Positions 8,395-15,958 of a stretch of DNA of 64,000 nt are shown here, piece after piece. Below the pieces are notes generated by a model. It was given only the letters and a program-made list of their open reading frames with translations. It did no database searches and was not told the DNA's origin. The translations under genes and the position numbers were made by a program. The stretch covers positions 186,001 through 250,000 of the forward strand of contig NZ_FCOY01000006.1 in the NCBI RefSeq assembly GCF_900018785.1. The letters are read 5' to 3'. The first letter of the stretch is position 1. Each line of letters starts with the position of its first letter. This DNA comes from Xanthomonas massiliensis. Its GTDB lineage: Bacteria > Pseudomonadota > Gammaproteobacteria > Xanthomonadales > Xanthomonadaceae.

Positions 8395-9239
8395 ACGCGT
8401 CCCTGCCGATCGTGCTGCTGCCGGCATGCGTGGACGATGCCGCGCTGGATGCCTGCCTGGGGGCGCTGGAGCAGGCCACCCCCGCGGGCACGCGGGTGTG
8501 GCTGGGCGACGATGCGCAGGCCGGTCCGCGCGCCCGCGCGGTGATCGACGGCTGGCTCGCTCGCACCCGGCTGCAGGCCACCTACAGCCGGCGCGAGCGC
8601 GCGGTGGGCGAGGTCGCGCACCTGGACCAGATGCTGGGTGCCTGCGGCGCGCTGGACGTGGTCGTGCTCGCCCCCGACGCGCGCCCGCTGCCGGGCTGGC
8701 TGCAGCGGCTGGCCGACTGCCTGGCGCGCGATGCCGCCATCGCCACCGCCACGCCGTGGAGCAACGCCGGCGAAACCGCGGCCTGGCCCCGGCTGGGCGA
8801 GATCAACCCGGTGCCGGACGAACCGGCCCGGCTGGCCGCCGCCTGTGCCATGTTGCCGCCGGTGCATCCGGAACTGCCCAATGCCGTCGCCCACGCCGTG
8901 CTCCTGCGGGGCCGCGCCCGCGCCAGGGCCGGCGGCCTGGACACGGCCAGCTACGGCTCCTGGTACGGCGCCCTGGTGGACCTGAGCCTGCGCCTGGCCG
9001 GTCTGGGCTGGCGCAACGTGCTGTGCGAGACCGCCTTCGTCGCCCGCAGCGGCGAGGGCGGCCCGGCCGACGGCGACCTGGACGCCCTGGCCGCGCGCTG
9101 GCCGGCCTGGCACGCCCGCCTGGCCGCCTTCCTCATGCGCGACCCCCTGCACGCCGAGCGCGAATTGCTCGCGCAGCAGTTCGCCGCGCAACCGCCACAG
9201 GATCCGCAGGGCGAATTGTTCGATGGGGCGGCGGAATAG
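8391..9239 (+). CDS. Glycosyltransferase-like (GT2-type) protein coupled to gspD
   Basis: Encodes 282 residues from a GTG that overlaps the gspD stop by four bases, so it is probably co-translated with the secretin. The N-terminus (ASLPIVLLPACVDDAALDACLGAL) resembles a GT2 nucleotide-sugar binding fold. LDVVVLAPDARPLPGWLQRLADCL and IATATPWSNAGE occupy the positions where GT2 enzymes carry their acceptor-side motifs. However, the canonical DXD is reduced to PDA, so catalysis is uncertain. No signal peptide or membrane span is seen. It may glycosylate or otherwise serve the T2SS or an adjacent envelope process, or may simply be carried along in the operon. It is the last gene before the accessory island. 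Confidence 0.7.
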   Translation: MNASLPIVLLPACVDDAALDACLGALEQATPAGTRVWLGDDAQAGPRARAVIDGWLARTRLQATYSRRERAVGEVAHLDQMLGACGALDVVVLAPDARPLPGWLQRLADCLARDAAIATATPWSNAGETAAWPRLGEINPVPDEPARLAAACAMLPPVHPELPNAVAHAVLLRGRARARAGGLDTASYGSWYGALVDLSLRLAGLGWRNVLCETAFVARSGEGGPADGDLDALAARWPAWHARLAAFLMRDPLHAERELLAQQFAAQPPQDPQGELFDGAAE

Positions 9240-9316
9240 AATAGAAGAACGGGATGCGGGCATTCCTCGCACACCCGGGATCTGGCCGGCGTTGGCGTTG
9301 CAGACGCAGCCGGGTC

Positions 9317-9403
9317 CGTTGCGGCAGCTGATCGTCGTCGGCTTGCCGAACGCGTCGCGCACGATTTCGGTGGTGGCCTCCTCCGGGCCGTCGATGGCCA
9401 TCG
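9317..9403 (-). pseudogene. Fragment of an Rhs/YD-repeat gene
   Basis: On the reverse strand this stretch reads EEATTEIVRDAFGKPTTI, nearly the same as the segment of the intact Rhs gene encoded at about 14044-14130. The two DNA stretches align without gaps at a constant offset of 4727 bp with only about ten differences. Neither flank of the fragment continues the match, and no long open frame accompanies it. It is therefore a leftover of a second Rhs copy, or of a recombination event at the gspD-proximal edge of the island. The surrounding bases 9240-9316 and 9404-9497 contain no gene I can support. Confidence 0.75.
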
Positions 9404-9497
9404 GATATTTCCTCTGGCTCCTTTATCCGTTCTCCAGATTCAAACGCCTTCAGCCGCTTAGCGTCCTCAGTAGCCGCGCACCACAACCCCGCAAACA

Positions 9498-9525
9498 ACA
9501 AGGCCCGCAGCGATGCGGGCCTTGT
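9498..9525 (+). terminator. GC-rich hairpin, terminator-like
   Basis: An 11-bp perfect inverted repeat (ACAAGGCCCGC / GCGGGCCTTGT) surrounds a six-base loop. It is the same stem as at 11615-11640, but here the following bases are GCGTC rather than a T-run, so it may no longer terminate efficiently. The gene it served is not evident on either side. Confidence 0.5.
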
Positions 9526-9529
9526 GCGT

Positions 9530-9554
9530 CATGGGCGATCAGAAAGTGAACCTG
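9530..9554 (+). repeat. Copy 1 of a 25-bp repeat following the hairpin
   Basis: The 25 bases beginning CATGGGCGATCAG recur at 11645-11669 with one mismatch, each directly after the same 11-bp-stem hairpin. Hairpin plus tail therefore form a duplicated module of about 55 bp, lying on either side of the IS30 element. Confidence 0.8.
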
Positions 9555-9566
9555 ACCCTGAGGTAG

Positions 9567-9593
9567 GTGTTGCGATCGAGAGTTGAATCCGCC
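9567..9593 (+). repeat. Solo IS30-type terminal inverted repeat
   Basis: These 27 bases are identical to the right terminus of the IS30-family element at 10998-11024, in the same orientation, but no element body adjoins them. They contain the IS30-type pattern GATTCAAC..TCGCAACAC (reverse strand). This is most simply a remnant of a second copy. On the reverse strand the sequence also reads in frame into DRNTYLRVRFTF-stop at 9543, a beta-barrel-like C-terminus, which may be coincidental. Confidence 0.6.
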
Positions 9594-9675
9594 CCCGGCT
9601 ATCGCAGTTGCTTCACCCCCGACCGAACTGGCAGCAAAAGCCCGCCGAAGCGGGCTTCAATCGCTCTTCACTGGA

Positions 9676-9969
9676 TCACTCCGGCTCCGGGTAAAAGAAG
9701 TCATAAGTCCCGCTATTCATCCGATACACCAAGCTGTCAGGGGGCACTACAACTCCGACTTCCGCATTTCGGTAAGGGCCAGACAATGCGCCGACATGCA
9801 TGTAAGGGCCATCGATTTGCCAAACGAACCAATTGTTCGACGTCTTCTGCTTTGACTTGCCGTAATCACTACTGTTCCTGAATAAGACATCTACCTCGCC
9901 CACAACGTCAGCGTGAGCCACCTTTCGCCAGAACTTTTGCTTAGCGCCAACACTTAAAAAGACATGCGC
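9676..9969 (-). pseudogene. 3' part of a gene split by the IS30 element
   Basis: The reverse strand encodes about 97 residues, from HVFLSVGAKQKFWRKVAHAD through NNWFVWQIDGPYMHVGALSG to FFYPEPE-stop. GC content is visibly lower than in neighbouring core genes. The frame is open into the IS left end. If the element (9970-11024) and one copy of its 3-bp target duplication are removed, this frame continues exactly into the reverse-strand frame at 11028-11216 (VEVPDVSQIVRGDTDFYA, then HVFLSV). It is thus the C-terminal part of one interrupted protein of about 160 residues. The family is not recognised. Its place beside Rhs debris makes an orphan immunity or toxin-tip gene possible, but that is inference. 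Confidence 0.7.
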
Positions 9970-11024
9970 GGCGAATTCAACTTTGATTCGCAACACAATT
10001 GCTGAACTCCTTGACGAAGACGTCGAGGGGCGTCTTGAATCCTAGTGTCTTGCGTGGTCGCGTGTTGAGCCGTTGCTCGACCCAGCGCAATTGTTCATCG
10101 GTGATGGCCGCGAAGTCCATGCCTCGTGGAAGGTACTGTCGGGTCAGTCCGTTGGCGTTCTCGTTGCTGCCACGCTGCCAGGCCGAGTACGGATCGGCGA
10201 AGTAGACATCTGCCTGCAGGGAGGCAGCGATGGTCTGGTGTTCGGCGAACTCCTTGCCGTTGTCGGCGGTCAGCGTATGCACGCCATCGCGTACGCGGCC
10301 CAACCTGCCGACGATGGCGCGCATTACGTTCTCGGCCGTGCGATCGACCGACTTGGCCAGCAGGTGGAGCCGGGAGCGTCGTTCGGTCATGGTCACCACA
10401 ACCGTCTTGCCGCTCGAGGCGTGCATCGAGTCGATCTCCCAGTCGCCCAGGCGGGAGCGCTGTTCGACCACTGCAGGGCGTTCACGCCAACTGCGGCGGT
10501 GCCGAAGCTGGCCCCGGCCATCGCGCATCCCACGCCTGCGGCGCTGGCGCCGACGGCGGCGCAAGGTCTTGAACAGGGTGCCCCCGCGCCGCTGTTCTGC
10601 GTAGATGTGCTGATAGATCCACTCGTGGCTCGCCAGTCCGGTGGCGCCTGCCACCTGCTCCGGGCTCCAGTCTTCGCGAAGGCACGCTTCGATCCGCGCG
10701 ATGTGCTCCGGGCCGATGCGTTTGCGACGGCTGGCCTGTGAACGGCGATGGTCACTGATCCGCTGTGCCTGGGCAGGGTCGTAACACCGACCAGGGCTGT
10801 TGCGCCGCAACTCGCGGCTGATCGTGCTGGGCGCACGATCCAGAGCAAACGCGATCCCGCGAAGGGAACAGCCGGCTTCATGCAAGGCGTGGATGCGATA
10901 TCGTTCGTGCTGGTTCAGGCGGCCATTGGCCATGGGCAACTCCACTTGGCGGTGAAGCTGCTCAGGTCAGGTCGCCTGGGCCTCTTCACAACCTTGGGTG
11001 TTGCGATCGAGAGTTGAATCCGCC
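9970..11024 (-). mobile_element. IS30-family insertion sequence (1055 bp)
   Basis: The element is bounded by imperfect inverted repeats starting GGCGAATTCAACTTTGATTC on the left and GGCGGATTCAACTCTCGATC (reverse complement) on the right. Both resemble the GATTCAA...GCAACA ends of IS30. The 3-bp direct repeat CGC at 9967-9969 and 11025-11027 is the target duplication, in the 2-3 bp range known for the family. One intact transposase fills the interior on the reverse strand. The element looks complete and potentially mobile, and it interrupts a reverse-strand gene. Confidence 0.9.
9977..10933 (-). CDS. IS30-family transposase
   Basis: Encodes 318 residues from the ATG at 10933, with a GGAG site seven bases upstream; a GTG four codons earlier is the alternative. 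The N-terminal helix-turn-helix (LNQHERYRIHALHEAGCSLR, ALDRAPSTISRELRRN) is the IS30 DNA-binding domain. The catalytic DDE core is visible: Asp in GDWEIDSMHA, Asp in TADNGKEFAEH, and Glu in the NENANGLTRQYLPRGMDF signature. The C-terminus (LRWVEQRLNTRPRKTLGFKTP) is also typical. No frameshift or stop interrupts it. It cuts and joins the element ends in cis. Confidence 0.96.
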   Translation of the reverse strand: MANGRLNQHERYRIHALHEAGCSLRGIAFALDRAPSTISRELRRNSPGRCYDPAQAQRISDHRRSQASRRKRIGPEHIARIEACLREDWSPEQVAGATGLASHEWIYQHIYAEQRRGGTLFKTLRRRRRQRRRRGMRDGRGQLRHRRSWRERPAVVEQRSRLGDWEIDSMHASSGKTVVVTMTERRSRLHLLAKSVDRTAENVMRAIVGRLGRVRDGVHTLTADNGKEFAEHQTIAASLQADVYFADPYSAWQRGSNENANGLTRQYLPRGMDFAAITDEQLRWVEQRLNTRPRKTLGFKTPLDVFVKEFSNCVANQS

Positions 11025-11210
11025 CGCATAAAAGTCAGTATCACCGCGAACGATTTGGCTCACATCAGGGACTTCAACCTCGACAAGACCCGGCGTTGTT
11101 TCGGGCAACGTGTCCACGACATTTGCCGGCGCACCAACCAGAGCTCGCGGTGGACGGCCGACGCCGACAAGGCGCGGGCGTTCGTCGCGCCGCTGGATCG
11201 GTAGCCGCAT
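11025..11210 (-). pseudogene. 5' part of the gene split by the IS30 element
   Basis: The reverse-strand frame reads VVDTLPETTPGLVEVEVPDV and SQIVRGDTDFYA up to the target duplication, then continues in frame at 9966 on the other side of the IS. An ATG at 11210 with a GGGGT stretch about eight bases upstream is a plausible start, but the N-terminal boundary is uncertain because the first ~30 codons are low-complexity and arginine-rich. A competing plus-strand frame over 11026-11204 has no start outside the IS; exact joining across the IS favours the reverse strand. Function unknown. Confidence 0.55.
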
Positions 11211-11238
11211 CGCCATCACCCCAACCGGACCACACTCC

Positions 11239-11592
11239 ATGACCACGCCGCGCCACGCTTTCATCATCGATCCGATCCGCAGGCAGCGCGACGCGGATTC
11301 GATCACGCGGATGATGGAAGACGCCTGGCTCGCGGTGCACGGGGAACCGCTGGCGCCGATCCCGCCGCCGGTGGTCGGGTGGCGGCTGACGCTGTGCGCC
11401 GACGGCGGCACGGTCGAGCGGCGCGAGTTCGGCGTGGAAGGATTTGCCGACGCGCAGGACGCCGGCAGCGCGTGGCTGCGGCAGCACGGCGGCGACAGCA
11501 TCGATGCGTTCACCGCACGCGCCATGCAGGCGTCGCGGCGCATGGCGTGGGATCACGACTACCGGCACGGCATCAGCAGGTGCGGGTTCTGA
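11239..11592 (+). CDS. Small hypothetical protein
   Basis: Encodes 117 residues beginning MTTPRHAFIIDPIRRQRDAD and ending YRHGISRCGF. No signal peptide, membrane span or recognised motif is seen. It looks like a soluble alpha/beta protein with an acidic middle (WRLTLCADGGTVERREFGVE). It is immediately followed by a good intrinsic terminator (11615-11644), which supports it as a real transcription unit. The codon usage is GC-rich like the core genome, unlike the flanking Rhs genes. It lies between the IS30-split gene and the immunity-like gene, so it may be cargo of the island. I do not recognise the family. Confidence 0.6.
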   Translation: MTTPRHAFIIDPIRRQRDADSITRMMEDAWLAVHGEPLAPIPPPVVGWRLTLCADGGTVERREFGVEGFADAQDAGSAWLRQHGGDSIDAFTARAMQASRRMAWDHDYRHGISRCGF

Positions 11593-11614
11593 GCCAACGC
11601 ACACCGCAACAACG

Positions 11615-11644
11615 ACAAGGCCCGCGGATGCGGGCCTTGTTTTT
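11615..11644 (+). terminator. Rho-independent terminator
   Basis: An 11-bp perfect stem (ACAAGGCCCGC / GCGGGCCTTGT) with a four-base GGAT loop is followed at once by a T-run. It lies 22 bp after the stop of the 117-residue hypothetical gene. The same stem occurs at 9498-9525. Confidence 0.85.
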
Positions 11645-11669
11645 CATGGGCGATCAGGAAGTGAACCTG
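11645..11669 (+). repeat. Copy 2 of the 25-bp repeat following the hairpin
   Basis: Matches 9530-9554 at 24 of 25 positions and directly follows the terminator stem, as in copy 1. Confidence 0.8.
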
Positions 11670-11684
11670 GAACCGTTACTGCAA

Positions 11685-11948
11685 TTACCTCCCGCCATTT
11701 CTACTCCCGCGAAGCAACCAAGCCGCAGTTATCCCAGCGATTGCTGGCAACCACACCAGCAGACAAATTAGCGGATCGAACTCCGTCAAATACCAAAGCA
11801 CTAAATTTGTCACCACAACGCAAACCACTATCCCTATGGATCTTGCATCACGCGCCTTAAGAACCTTCTTCGGATTCGGCAGGAAGAGCGCATTCGAGTA
11901 GGCACATGCGACAGCCAACACGAGAACAGCAGCAGACGACGGGGTCAT
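11685..11948 (-). CDS. Small membrane protein, candidate Rhs immunity protein
   Basis: Encodes 87 residues. Three hydrophobic segments are visible: about residues 5-20 (AAVLVLAVACAYSNALFL), 38-54 (IGIVVCVVVTNLVLWYL) and 60-80 (LICLLVWLPAIAGITAAWLL), with a short basic tail. Its ATG overlaps the stop codon of the upstream Rhs gene (ATGA at 11945-11948), so translation is coupled to the putative toxin. That arrangement, immediately 3' of an Rhs variable C-terminus, is the usual place for the cognate immunity gene. Membrane location would suit protection against a membrane-acting toxin. The family is not recognised and immunity function is inferred only from position. Confidence 0.65.
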   Translation of the reverse strand: MTPSSAAVLVLAVACAYSNALFLPNPKKVLKARDARSIGIVVCVVVTNLVLWYLTEFDPLICLLVWLPAIAGITAAWLLRGSRNGGR

Positions 11949-14900
11949 CGTAACTTCTCCTCGTCGATCTTGCGCTCAACTTGCTTCTCTACGGCTGACC
12001 CCACGCCCGATGACACTACACCTGCTTGCGCAGCTTTCTGCTCTACACTTCTTTGCAGGGCAGGTCCAGCCGTACGGGCACGCTCTTGCTGTGCATTTCT
12101 CGCGCCAGGCTTGTTGCCTATTCGTTCAAGCCGGTTTGCTTGTCGCTGAGCAACCTTATGCTCAGCCGTCTTAACGATTGCACGTTCCGCAGCCGCACCG
12201 CCTGCTCGACCGAACGCCACGTCGGCAACTACTCCACCAACAGTGACCTCTTCTCCCTTGGCTGCTGTGGAGCCCGCACTCATAGCTACGTCAACAAGCA
12301 ACCCCCCAATTCGCCCTACCTTTCCTGCAAGCCCTACACCAAGAGCGCCAGTTCCAGCCGAGATCAGAATGCTCGTCCCATCAATCTCAGTACGGGTTCC
12401 CATCCCAATCTCAGCGACCTGAATTACAAAATCCAAGCCAGCGCCGATTGCTGCCCCCGCACAAGAAGGGCATCGGCCATCTGGATCGGTGAACTTGTAA
12501 GGGTTGTTGAAGGCATACGCGTAGCGATTGAAAAACCGCATATCGCCATTGTCATAAGCGGTGACAGGATCAACGCTGAGAGATGCCCCGATAGTGGGAT
12601 CGTAGTAGCGCTGCTGCATATACACCAGCCCGGTCGCCGCGTCTTGCACGTGCCCGGTGTAGCCCACTCCGTCCGTGATCGGCCGGTTCGTCTGTTGCCC
12701 ATACGGTTCGTACTCCGTCCGGGTGAGCACGTTGCCGGCCGTGTCGGTCACTACCACTGGGCTGCCCAATGCATCGGTGTGCTGGTACTTGATGGTTACG
12801 ACATCATTGCTCCAATCCCGTTCGCGGATAGCAACCAGGCTACCGCCCAGATAGATGTTTTCAATGGCTGATGTCTTAGGCGCCCGGCTGTCTTGCTGAT
12901 ACAGGATTTGTCCGGCCTGGCTGTAGATCGATAAGTAATTCCCCAGTGCCGGGTTGGAGGACAGCACCCGCCGCCCTTGGCCGTCGTAGCGGTAGTACTC
13001 CTGGCCGGTCACTTCGCGCAGCCGGTTGCCGTAGTCGAAGCCGTAGACCTGGCCGTTCTTGTTGCTCAGGTTGCCCTGCAGGTCGTATCCCAGCCCGATC
13101 ACCGTGGCGCCGTCGCAGCTGGCCGTCTTGACGTTGGTCAGCTGATGGTGGCCGTCGTAGCAGTAGGCCTGGTCGCGGGCGGCCAGGTTGTTCGAGGCGC
13201 CCACCGCCACGTGGGTCAGGTTGTCCAGCACGTCGTAGGCGTAGCTGGCCGTTCCCCACATGGGGCTGGTGGCCAGGATCAGCCGGTCCAGCCCGTCGTA
13301 GCTCATCGTCCGGGTCTGCCGGCCATCGACGTAGTCGGTGATCTGGGCGACGTTGGCGTTGCCGTCGTAGCCGTAGCCCAGGTCCAGCACGCCGCTGTCG
13401 GTGCTGCGCGCCGGCAGCTGCCGGGCGTTGGGCTGCATCGTGTGCACGATGCCGTTGCCGTAGGTGAACTGCGCGATCGCCCCGTTCGGGAAGTAGCTCA
13501 CCCCGGTGGCATAGCTGCCCGCCCGGGTCGGCTGGCCCAGCGCATTGGGGGCATAGTCCAGCTGCAGGCCGGTCGGATACGTCTGCACGCTCAGGTGGGC
13601 ATTGGCGTCGTAGCCATAGCCCAGGCTCCAGATGTACCAGTCGGGCTGGCTGCTGCTTTCTCCCGTCAGCAAGCGCCGTCCGTTATAGCTGTAGGCGTTG
13701 ACCACCCGTTGCTGATCGTCGGGGGCATTGCTCGTCGTGATCGTCGCCGGCAGGCCGTCGGCCGTGTAGGTCCAGGTCTGGTTGCCCCGGCCGTCCGGGA
13801 AGTTCAGGGTCAGCAGCCGGTTGCGGGCATCGTAGGTGCGACCCACCAGCCGGCCGCTGGACTGGGCTTCGCCGAAGTTGCAGTCCGCGGTGGACGGCAG
13901 GTCCAGCCCGCCGGCCGACCAGGACAGGTTGTCCGCGCCATCGTTGTAGAAAACCGTGGCGCCGGTCTCCGGTTCGATCGCCTTGCACAGGCTCTGGTCC
14001 CATGCGTAGACGTAACGGCGCGTCAGCGACAGGCTGCCATCGTCGTTGCGGCGAGCGATCGTCATCGGCTTGCCGAACGCGTCGCGCACGATTTCGGTGG
14101 TGGCTCCCTCCGGGCTGCTGATGGCCACCGGCCAGTCGGTGGTGGGCTGATCGTAGGCCATGTACCGGGTAGTGGTCTGCTGCCCGCGCGGGTTCGTCAC
14201 CCGGGTCTGGGCCCCGGCCAGGTACTCGGTGGTGGTGACCAGCAGACCCTGCTCGCTGTCCTGGGCCACCGCGGTCACCCGGCCCAGCGCGTCGTACTCG
14301 GTCCAGGTGCCGGTGCTCAGGCTGTCGCTGCTGCCCGGATAGGAAGCGAACGTCACTCGACCTTCATGGTCGTAGGCGAAGCGCTGGAAACGGATCGTGC
14401 CGGTCTCGTCGGCCGCGTCGTACTCCCGCGTGAGCTGTGGCCGCCACAGCGCGTCGTAATAGGTGATCTTGCGCGCATTGCCGGTGGCGACGGTCTGGCG
14501 CCAATGGCCTGCCGGCAACCCGTACTCGCTGCCGTTGACGGGCTCGAACGTCTGCACGGTGGCATTCCAGTGCGAGGTGTCGCATGCCCCGACCTGGGTT
14601 TCCGAGGGGTAAGTGATCTGGCTGATCCGGCCCATCGCGTCGTAGGCGTAGCAAGTCTTGCTGCCCATCTCGTTGGTGATCGAGGTGATCCAGCCGTTGT
14701 CGTCCACTCCCGCAGATTGCGTGGTGCCGTCGGCATAGGTGATGGCCTGGGGGATGCCGCGTTTCCAGTTCGCCAGCGTAGTGACGTTGTTGTTGCCGTC
14801 CTTCACCGTGGCCACCGTGCCGTCGGCGTTGTAGGTCACCGTCTGGCGCAGCTTGCCGTAGGTCGATTGCGTCAACGGTTGGGCGGTGGCCGTGTCGAAC

Positions 14901-15958
14901 GTGGTGGCCTCCACCACGATCCCGTTGATCTTGCGCTGGGCCACTTGCCCGAGCACCCAATGGGTCGTGTCGTCGTAGTAGGTGATCTCCTCGACCTGGC
15001 TGTAGCTGCTCGTCGGCGAGGCCGGCGGTGGATCGCTCGTCGGCGGAGGATCAGCCGGCAATGGCGCTGTCACCGCGACGCTCACGTTGGTTGTGGGATC
15101 GCCGAACCAGGCTACGCCTTCGCGCACCATCCGCCACTGCAGGTCGTAGTTGCCGGTGGTGACGGGCGCAGTAATATCGAAGTTGAACGTCACCGTCTGT
15201 CCGGGAGCCACATCGCCGGGCAGCTCGAGCCGGTCCAGGCCCCAGGTGAGGTTGTCGATAGGATTGGACGACCCGAACCGGTAATTCTGCCCGGTCGTCC
15301 AGGTTGTCGTCCCCGTGTTCTTCATCTGCATGCTGACCGTAGCCACCTGACCCGCGGTCAGGCTCGCCGGTACGCTCTGGCTTACGTATTCGGCGTTGTC
15401 GACGGGTGGCTCTGTGACCTGAATGGTCACGTTCGGCGAGGGCTCGCCGAACCAGCCCGTGCCGTTTTCATTGACCATCTGCCATTGAAAGGTATAAATC
15501 CCCGCGGTGCTTGGCGCCGTTACGGTGAACGTCAAGGTCGCAATTGCGTTCAGGCTCGTGCTGTTGCCTGGCAGTGCGACTCGGCTCACGCCCCAAGCCG
15601 TGCTCGTCGTACCCAGCGCCACGGCGGAAGCGGCCCAGACCAGACTGCCCGTGTTCTTGAAACTGATCGTCACAGACGACGTCTGTCCAGCCTGCAGGCT
15701 GGTTGGCACCGATTGGCTCACATACGTAGCGCCGTACACTTTTGCCGCTGGTGGGTCGCTGCCATCGCAATCTAGACATACGCTCTGTGGCGCGGCTGTC
15801 GTCGTCTGTGCCGCTATCGGGTACGAAGCCAGCCACAGGATGCATAGAGCAAACTGGTACAGACACTTCCGGATCCAGTAGAAATACTGATTTCCCGCCG
15901 GTGTTATCGGCGATGCATGCACGCGAGCGTCGGCTTCCTCCATTTGCCTGATCCTCAT
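11945..15958 (-). CDS. Secreted Rhs/YD-repeat protein with variable C-terminus
   Basis: Encodes 1337 residues. A hydrophobic export signal lies near residues 33-50 (LYQFALCILWLASYPIAAQ). Two NBR1-like immunoglobulin domains follow (about 78-182 and 190-294; YVSQSVPTSLQAGQTSSVTI and its repeat YVSQSVPASLTAGQVATVSM), then a proline-rich linker. YD repeats extend from about 310 to 1120 (YDAMGRI, YDALGRVT, YDGLDRL, YDGQGRRV). The Rhs core end is QHTDALGSPVVVTD, then YYDPTIGASLSVDP, RYAYAFNNPYKFTDPDGR. The last ~170 residues are a Gly/Ala-rich hydrophobic stretch and a charged helical tail, the expected position of a toxin tip. It overlaps the upstream companion and the downstream membrane gene by 4 bp each. 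Confidence 0.88.
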   Translation of the reverse strand: MRIRQMEEADARVHASPITPAGNQYFYWIRKCLYQFALCILWLASYPIAAQTTTAAPQSVCLDCDGSDPPAAKVYGATYVSQSVPTSLQAGQTSSVTISFKNTGSLVWAASAVALGTTSTAWGVSRVALPGNSTSLNAIATLTFTVTAPSTAGIYTFQWQMVNENGTGWFGEPSPNVTIQVTEPPVDNAEYVSQSVPASLTAGQVATVSMQMKNTGTTTWTTGQNYRFGSSNPIDNLTWGLDRLELPGDVAPGQTVTFNFDITAPVTTGNYDLQWRMVREGVAWFGDPTTNVSVAVTAPLPADPPPTSDPPPASPTSSYSQVEEITYYDDTTHWVLGQVAQRKINGIVVEATTFDTATAQPLTQSTYGKLRQTVTYNADGTVATVKDGNNNVTTLANWKRGIPQAITYADGTTQSAGVDDNGWITSITNEMGSKTCYAYDAMGRISQITYPSETQVGACDTSHWNATVQTFEPVNGSEYGLPAGHWRQTVATGNARKITYYDALWRPQLTREYDAADETGTIRFQRFAYDHEGRVTFASYPGSSDSLSTGTWTEYDALGRVTAVAQDSEQGLLVTTTEYLAGAQTRVTNPRGQQTTTRYMAYDQPTTDWPVAISSPEGATTEIVRDAFGKPMTIARRNDDGSLSLTRRYVYAWDQSLCKAIEPETGATVFYNDGADNLSWSAGGLDLPSTADCNFGEAQSSGRLVGRTYDARNRLLTLNFPDGRGNQTWTYTADGLPATITTSNAPDDQQRVVNAYSYNGRRLLTGESSSQPDWYIWSLGYGYDANAHLSVQTYPTGLQLDYAPNALGQPTRAGSYATGVSYFPNGAIAQFTYGNGIVHTMQPNARQLPARSTDSGVLDLGYGYDGNANVAQITDYVDGRQTRTMSYDGLDRLILATSPMWGTASYAYDVLDNLTHVAVGASNNLAARDQAYCYDGHHQLTNVKTASCDGATVIGLGYDLQGNLSNKNGQVYGFDYGNRLREVTGQEYYRYDGQGRRVLSSNPALGNYLSIYSQAGQILYQQDSRAPKTSAIENIYLGGSLVAIRERDWSNDVVTIKYQHTDALGSPVVVTDTAGNVLTRTEYEPYGQQTNRPITDGVGYTGHVQDAATGLVYMQQRYYDPTIGASLSVDPVTAYDNGDMRFFNRYAYAFNNPYKFTDPDGRCPSCAGAAIGAGLDFVIQVAEIGMGTRTEIDGTSILISAGTGALGVGLAGKVGRIGGLLVDVAMSAGSTAAKGEEVTVGGVVADVAFGRAGGAAAERAIVKTAEHKVAQRQANRLERIGNKPGARNAQQERARTAGPALQRSVEQKAAQAGVVSSGVGSAVEKQVERKIDEEKLR

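Noticed and set aside
5593-8427. A 944-residue reverse-strand open frame opposite gspN and gspD
   Set aside because: It mirrors well-supported genes, has low-complexity composition rich in Gln/His/Arg/Val and no family motif; it is a high-GC shadow frame.
10998-11204. Plus-strand frame reading VSITANDLAHIRDFNLDKTR after the IS30 element
   Set aside because: It has no start outside the IS end, while the reverse frame joins exactly across the IS to the left flank.
12977-15775. A 932-residue plus-strand open frame inside the Rhs gene
   Set aside because: The reverse strand carries clear YD repeats and Ig domains throughout; the plus frame has no domain pattern.
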